NCBI GenBank assembly: GCA_023390655.1
Contig: JAEWCL010000020.1
Coordinates: 135,641-199,640 of the forward strand
Source: Bacillota bacterium
GTDB taxonomy: Bacteria; Bacillota; Clostridia; Christensenellales; CAG-138
Reading direction: 5' to 3'
DNA length: 64,000 bases
This document shows, one piece after another, positions 60,653 through 64,000 of the stretch. Made by a program: the position numbers and the translations under genes. How positions within the stretch are numbered: the first letter of the stretch is position 1; each line of letters starts with the position of its first letter. The notes beneath the pieces are model-generated. The model was not told where the DNA came from. It ran no database searches and worked only from the letters and a program-made list of their open reading frames with translations.

Positions 60653-61366
60653 ATGGGTAGTATCGGTATTATTGGCGCGATGGCCGTGGAGGTGGACGAC
60701 CTCCGGCATGCGCTCACAGAACAAACGCAAGAGACGATCAGCGGTATTACATACTATCGCGGGAAGCTACACGGGCAGGACGTGGTGCTTGCAAAGAGCG
60801 GCGTAGGAAAGGTGAACGCCGCCATATGCGCGCAGACGATGATCTTGCAGTACCGGCCTTCCGCCATCATCAATACCGGCGTTGCGGGCGGCCTTGAAAA
60901 AGGCGTGGGCGTGCTTGATATTGTCATAGCGGATGATGTGGTGCAGTACGATGTGGACACCACGGCGGTGGGCGACCCCATCGGCTTTGTTTCAGGCGTC
61001 AACCGCGTTTCGTTCCCAAGCGGGGCCGCGCTTGCGGATGGCCTCTGCCAGGCGGCGCAGGCGCTGCCCGATACAAAGGTGCACCGTGGTACGATTGCAA
61101 CGGGAGACCGTTTTATCAGCAGCAGGATCGAGGCGGCAAACATCCGAGCGCAATTTTCCGCCCTTGCAAATGAGATGGAGGGCGGCAGCATCGGGCAGGT
61201 TTGCTTTATCAATGAAGTGCCGTTCTGTGTAGTACGCGCCATTTCCGATGGGGAGGACGACGGCGCACATATGGAATATCGGGAGTTTGTAGAGCGCGCC
61301 GCGGAGAGGTCCAAGGCGATTGTGCTGGGGTATTTGGAGGGACTGGGCGATAAGAACAGAGGATAG
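60653..61366 (+). CDS. mtnN: 5'-methylthioadenosine/S-adenosylhomocysteine nucleosidase
   Basis: Cleaves adenine from methylthioadenosine and S-adenosylhomocysteine, recycling SAM by-products. It begins IGIIGAMAVEVDDLRHALT, then NTGVAGGLEKGVGVLDIVIADD; the substrate-specificity stretch ANEMEGGSIGQVC and the catalytic region AISDGEDDGAHMEY (Asp) follow. Length of 237 aa is usual. An extended -10 (TGGTATGAT) at about 60580 may drive it. Confidence 0.94.
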   Translation: MGSIGIIGAMAVEVDDLRHALTEQTQETISGITYYRGKLHGQDVVLAKSGVGKVNAAICAQTMILQYRPSAIINTGVAGGLEKGVGVLDIVIADDVVQYDVDTTAVGDPIGFVSGVNRVSFPSGAALADGLCQAAQALPDTKVHRGTIATGDRFISSRIEAANIRAQFSALANEMEGGSIGQVCFINEVPFCVVRAISDGEDDGAHMEYREFVERAAERSKAIVLGYLEGLGDKNRG

Positions 61367-61370
61367 GTAC

Positions 61371-61424
61371 GTTTGGAGGTCTTGGCCTCCAAGTCGCCGC
61401 TGAGGGGCGTAACACCCCTAAAAA
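61371..61424 (-). repeat. Dispersed palindromic repeat, copy 2
   Basis: Read on the minus strand: AGGGGTGTTACGCCCCT, a short spacer, then GGAGGCCAAGACCTCC. It is the same order of palindromes as at 36311-36359 on the plus strand. Confidence 0.55.
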
Positions 61425-61439
61425 TCCATTTGATAGAAC

Positions 61440-61470
61440 AGTGGCGGCCTTTCGACCGCCACTTTTATAT
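61440..61470 (+). terminator. Terminator of mtnN
   Basis: AGTGGCGG pairs with CCGCCACT around an 8-nt loop, followed by TTTTATAT. Confidence 0.75.
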
Positions 61471-61713
61471 GCCACAAAGCTCGGCTGAAATCTGTACCCG
61501 ACCCTTTGCCCCGTAGCCGAGCTCCGGCTTTTCAAACTCATATACCATCAGGCACTCCTCCTTGAGCGGGGCTTCTTTTACGATGCTGCCGTTTTCGTCA
61601 AAAACCAGAAGCCGTACCCCTGCATCGGCGGCAAATTGCATGCCGCGGACAATCGCCCGGCAATTTGCTTTGATATCCCCGCTGCCCGCGAATTGAAAAA
61701 CGCCGATCTTCAT
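61465..61713 (-). pseudogene. Internally deleted carbon-nitrogen hydrolase (nitrilase family) remnant
   Basis: 82 codons in frame. The first about 37 residues (KIGVFQFAGSGDIKANCRAI ... DAGVRLLVF) are the N-terminus of a nitrilase/N-carbamoylputrescine amidase-type protein. The remaining about 45 (DENGSIVKEAPLKEECLMVY ... QISAELCGI) look like its C-terminus. The middle, with the Glu-Lys-Cys catalytic core (normally about 180-200 residues), is missing. The join is in frame at about 61600. The ATG overlaps the stop of the upstream microprotein gene. Almost certainly non-functional as an amidase. Confidence 0.65.
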
Positions 61714-61859
61714 TTGGATTTTTTACGCCTTACGGTATAGATGATTAGCCCGGCAATCAGTAAAACAAGCGCTGTACCAAACAGAATTGTTCCGATACCC
61801 GGCCCTGCAACCAGTATGGAGGTCGGTCCGTCTGCGCCGCCGATAATGCCGATATCCAT
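61710..61859 (-). CDS. 'IIGGADGPT' membrane microprotein (49 aa)
   Basis: A 49-residue product, DIGIIGGADGPTSILVAGPG followed by one transmembrane helix (ILFGTALVLLIAGLIIY) and a basic tail (TVRRKKSK). The IIGGADGPT motif is otherwise a signature inside the beta subunit of sodium-pumping decarboxylases (OadB family), yet the rest of that protein is absent. I remember similar short proteins in gut Clostridia, often beside a carbon-nitrogen hydrolase, as here. AAGAGAGGTGTTTCCT precedes the ATG. Function is unknown. Confidence 0.7.
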   Translation of the reverse strand: MDIGIIGGADGPTSILVAGPGIGTILFGTALVLLIAGLIIYTVRRKKSK

Positions 61860-61873
61860 AGGAAACACCTCTC

Positions 61874-62770
61874 TTAAACGTTCACTGGATGAGACGAAAT
61901 GTGCAAAAATGCCTCCGTTGCCGCGGGAAGCAGCTGCAAAAACGCGGCCATACCGCCCGTGTGCCCCTGATCCCGGCGATGGGAATACAGGCGTTCCGGG
62001 TCTTCATAGGTGCAGACGTCCATCAAAGTGATATTTTCGGGACGTATGCCTGCCTCTAAAAATTGCGCTGCCGCCGCAAGCGGGAGATCGATCTGCGCCT
62101 TGCCTGGTTTCCCGGGCAATACGCAGGGAACGCCGGGGAAGCCCTCCTGAAACCGCTTGCCTAAATCTTCATCTGCTTCAAAGCATTGCGCGCAGATGCC
62201 CGGCCCTACGCCCGCAAGCATATGTGCGGGCTCCGCGCCGTATTCCGCTTCCATCAGCCGCGCCATGATAAGACCGATCTTTCCAAGCGTGCCCTTCCAG
62301 CCTGCGTGCGCAAGGCCGATGCATTTGTTGATTGGGTCAAGCAGGTAAAACGGCAGGCAATCCGCATGGCCGGTAATGAGCGCAATGCGCGGGTCGTTCG
62401 TGATGAGACCGTCACAAGGGGGGAGGGGATCGCGAAGATACCCCATACCCGCATGGGAAGCGTCGATCTTCAGTACGGTGGTGCCGTGCTCAAAGCTGTC
62501 CATCACCATGCTTTCCCAGGCGATGTCCGCTGCGTCAGCAAACAGGCGGTAATTTTCCATCACCGTCTCATATCGCTCGTCTGGCCGCGTAAAGCTTAGA
62601 TTGAGCGTAGCATAGGGGGGCTTGCTTATTCCGCCTGTGCGGGAAGAAAACCCGTGGCGGACAAGGCCGGTATCCGTAAAGGCGGGCAGCGTAAAAAGGC
62701 CGACGCCGTTTTGCTCACGGTATGCGTGATTTCGTTGAATCCGTTGAAGAATGGTTGCGATTGGTTCCAA
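61874..62770 (-). CDS. pgeF: Peptidoglycan editing factor PgeF (YfiH/laccase-domain)
   Basis: 298 residues. Zinc-site residues are seen in HADCLPFYLLDP (His, Cys) and AHAGWKGTLGKI (His), within a four-layer fold; GPGICAQCFE and SHRRDQGHTGGMAAF are also typical. PgeF-type amidases remove wrong residues (for example L-Ser) from muropeptide precursors; older annotation was multicopper polyphenol oxidase. Adjacent to nrdR with a 2-base gap, as part of a minus-strand run. Confidence 0.92.
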   Translation of the reverse strand: MEPIATILQRIQRNHAYREQNGVGLFTLPAFTDTGLVRHGFSSRTGGISKPPYATLNLSFTRPDERYETVMENYRLFADAADIAWESMVMDSFEHGTTVLKIDASHAGMGYLRDPLPPCDGLITNDPRIALITGHADCLPFYLLDPINKCIGLAHAGWKGTLGKIGLIMARLMEAEYGAEPAHMLAGVGPGICAQCFEADEDLGKRFQEGFPGVPCVLPGKPGKAQIDLPLAAAAQFLEAGIRPENITLMDVCTYEDPERLYSHRRDQGHTGGMAAFLQLLPAATEAFLHISSHPVNV

Positions 62771-62772
62771 GG

Positions 62773-63228
62773 CTATTTCTCCCTGAGCAGCAGCTCCAGC
62801 TCCTGCATGAATGTGTTGATATCCTTAAACTGGCGATAGACGGAGGCAAAGCGGACATAGGCGACCTCGTCAAGCTCCTTGAGGCGCTGCATCACAAGCT
62901 CTCCGATGCGGTCGGTGGGGATTTCCTGTTCCAGGGTGTTAAACACATCGCGCACCACATCCTCCACAAGCTTGTCCTGGGCGGCGGCGGAAACGGGGCG
63001 CTTCTGGCATGCGCGGCGGATGCCGGTCATGATCTTCGCGCTGTCAAAGGGTTCCCTGCGGCCGTCTTTTTTGACGACCATGATGGGGAGTTCCTCGATC
63101 TTTTCATAGGTGGTAAAACGCTTGCCGCAGCCGATGCATTCGCGGCGGCGGCGGATGGCGGAGCCATCGTCGGTGGGGCGGCTGTCTATGACTTTGCTTT
63201 CCAGGCAGGCGCAGTACCGGCATTTCAT
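62773..63228 (-). CDS. nrdR: Transcriptional repressor NrdR
   Basis: 151 residues. The N-terminal zinc ribbon begins MKCRYCACLESKVIDSRP and closes with CIGCGKRFTTYE. The ATP-cone domain follows (MVVKKDGRREPFDSAKIMTGI). It represses ribonucleotide reductase genes by sensing ATP/dATP. ATG 63228 matches the family start and follows GGAGGACCCCGT; the frame to 63399 is not used. An extended -10 (TGCTATACT) at about 63286-63278 may be its promoter. No nrd gene is in the window. Confidence 0.96.
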   Translation of the reverse strand: MKCRYCACLESKVIDSRPTDDGSAIRRRRECIGCGKRFTTYEKIEELPIMVVKKDGRREPFDSAKIMTGIRRACQKRPVSAAAQDKLVEDVVRDVFNTLEQEIPTDRIGELVMQRLKELDEVAYVRFASVYRQFKDINTFMQELELLLREK

Positions 63229-63316
63229 ACGGGGTCCTCCATGCGCATATTTACAGCAGTTCTGTCGCTGTAAGTTGAGTATAGCACACGTATCCGGCTG
63301 CGTATAGGCATTTTGC

Positions 63317-63589
63317 TTATCCCTTGGGCGGCAGGTCCACAAGGATGACGTCGTCGCCGATTTTTGTAATGCACCGGCAGGAGATGACAAGCTCCTCATC
63401 GCTGCGGATGATGCCGAAGAACCGGCATGGGCCGGGCAGGATAATGGCGGTCATGCGGGCGTCGTTGCAATCGCAGATTTCAAGCTCAATATCGCAGATG
63501 CGCCCCAGGCGCGCGCCGTCGCAGACATTGATAACATCCTTGCATTTCAGATCGGAAAAGGAGACAAAATGCCCTTTGTCGTGGCCCAC
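63317..63589 (-). CDS. ylmC: YlmC/YmxH family sporulation protein
   Basis: About 90 residues with a PRC-barrel-like fold (FSDLKCKDVINVCDGARLGRI, then DIELEICDCNDARMTAIILPG). YlmC/YmxH proteins are conserved in spore formers, of unknown mechanism. I place the start at GTG 63589, six bases after AAGGAGGTG; a GTG at 63598 would overlap that ribosome site. Confidence 0.85.
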   Translation of the reverse strand: MGHDKGHFVSFSDLKCKDVINVCDGARLGRICDIELEICDCNDARMTAIILPGPCRFFGIIRSDEELVISCRCITKIGDDVILVDLPPKG

Positions 63590-63767
63590 ATGCTTCACCT
63601 CCTTCCTTCTGGCAGTGTATGAGAAAGGGAGGCCAAAAAGACCCCGGGCGTCCCAGCTTCGCCAATTGCCGGATGACCCGGGTAAAAAAGCACCTGATAT
63701 CGGCTATCAAACGTCTTGGAGATTCGGCTTCCATTCGCCGCCGCCGACAGTCACGGTACAAAATAAA

Positions 63768-63790
63768 AACACCCGGTACGAAACCGGGTG
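63768..63790 (-). terminator. Terminator of rpsU
   Basis: On the minus strand CACCCGGT pairs with ACCGGGTG around 5 bases and is followed by TTTTTATTT, about 90 bases after the rpsU stop. Confidence 0.75.
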
Positions 63791-63877
63791 TGTAAAAACG
63801 GATTGCTGTGTGTTACGACCGCTGCAACGCTATACGGCAATGGGGATACGGGGACCGGTAAAGTTCGGAAGCAAAAC

Positions 63878-64000
63878 TCAATATTTACGCTTCCTTGCAG
63901 CTTCCGCTTTCTTCTTGCGCTTCACGCTGGGCTTTTCATAATGCTCACGCCTGCGAACCTCCGCCAAAACGCCGGAGCGGGCGCATTTGCGCTTAAACCG
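63878..64000 (-). CDS. rpsU: 30S ribosomal protein S21, N-terminus outside the window
   Basis: The last 40 codons of S21 on the minus strand: RFKRKCARSGVLAEVRRREH, then YEKPSVKRKKKAEAARKRKY and stop TGA. The sequence is the standard S21 C-terminal part, basic and helical, with YEKPS-x-KRK as signature. The start lies beyond base 64000. The next gene on this strand is ylmC after about 290 bases; yqeY, often found after rpsU, is not here. Confidence 0.93.
   Translation of the reverse strand, partial: RFKRKCARSGVLAEVRRREHYEKPSVKRKKKAEAARKRKY

Overview
The window is about 64 kb of gene-dense chromosome from an endospore-forming member of the Firmicutes, most likely class Clostridia. This is inferred from gene content: spoIIGA-sigE-sigG, yqfC/yqfD, a YlmC/YmxH protein, a BclA-like collagen protein, GerMN and PrsA lipoproteins, butyrate kinase, pyruvate phosphate dikinase and an oxygen-sensitive glycyl-radical decarboxylase. 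Gene order recalls Christensenella-like Clostridia, but I cannot assign a genus from sequence alone. No tRNA, insertion sequence, prophage or CRISPR array was seen. Both edges cut genes: a P-II-like protein on the left and rpsU on the right.

Layout. 1-6 kb: P-II-like protein, spoIIGA-sigE, convergent sigG, yqfC-yqfD, phoH. 6-11 kb: pgpH-ybeY-cdd-era-yqzL-recO. 11-17.5 kb: ppdK, tig, clpP, clpX. 17.7-20.1 kb: a small conserved protein, a DUF2089/SHOCT/YvlD envelope-type operon and a molbindin-like protein. 20.2-21.4 kb: a collagen-like spore or surface protein. 21.7-28.2 kb: the 4-hydroxyphenylacetate decarboxylase locus hpdB-hpdC-hpdA plus an MFS transporter, with a divergent Crp/Fnr regulator. 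28.3-30.5 kb: an RNA methyltransferase and infC-rpmI-rplT with an attenuator leader. 30.5-31.8 kb: three AT-richer small membrane-protein genes. 31.9-34.8 kb: pspA, a zinc-ribbon membrane protein and an SPFH protein. 35-37.8 kb: argG and argH. 37.9-38.9 kb: a cupin and rdgB. 39.2-44.3 kb: a five-gene split glutamate synthase. 44.6-50 kb: a TIM-barrel protein, unknown proteins, an EF-G paralogue and thrB. 50-54 kb: isochorismatase-like protein, acetyltransferase, guanidine-I riboswitch plus SugE, Ohr, HAD phosphatase, FMN-binding protein and dCMP deaminase. 54-56.7 kb: GerMN lipoprotein, GIY-YIG-like protein and PrsA. 56.9-61.4 kb: ilvN, buk, a membrane/acyltransferase fusion and mtnN. 61.4-64 kb: a broken nitrilase, a microprotein, pgeF, nrdR, ylmC and rpsU.

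The most notable metabolic content is the p-cresol-forming HPAD operon. All five catalytic residues of HpdB and the Fe-S ligands of HpdC can be located. The operon carries its own transporter gene and a divergent regulator with a palindromic candidate operator. Other points of interest are two non-canonical start codons (ATC for infC, probably ATA for a CDP-alcohol transferase), a near-perfect ARG box at argG, a guanidine-I riboswitch, an internally deleted nitrilase beside an 'IIGGADGPT' microprotein, and a membrane/acyltransferase fusion with eroded catalytic motifs. Promoters are reported where a -35/-10 pair with 16-17 bp spacing could be read; none has been tested.
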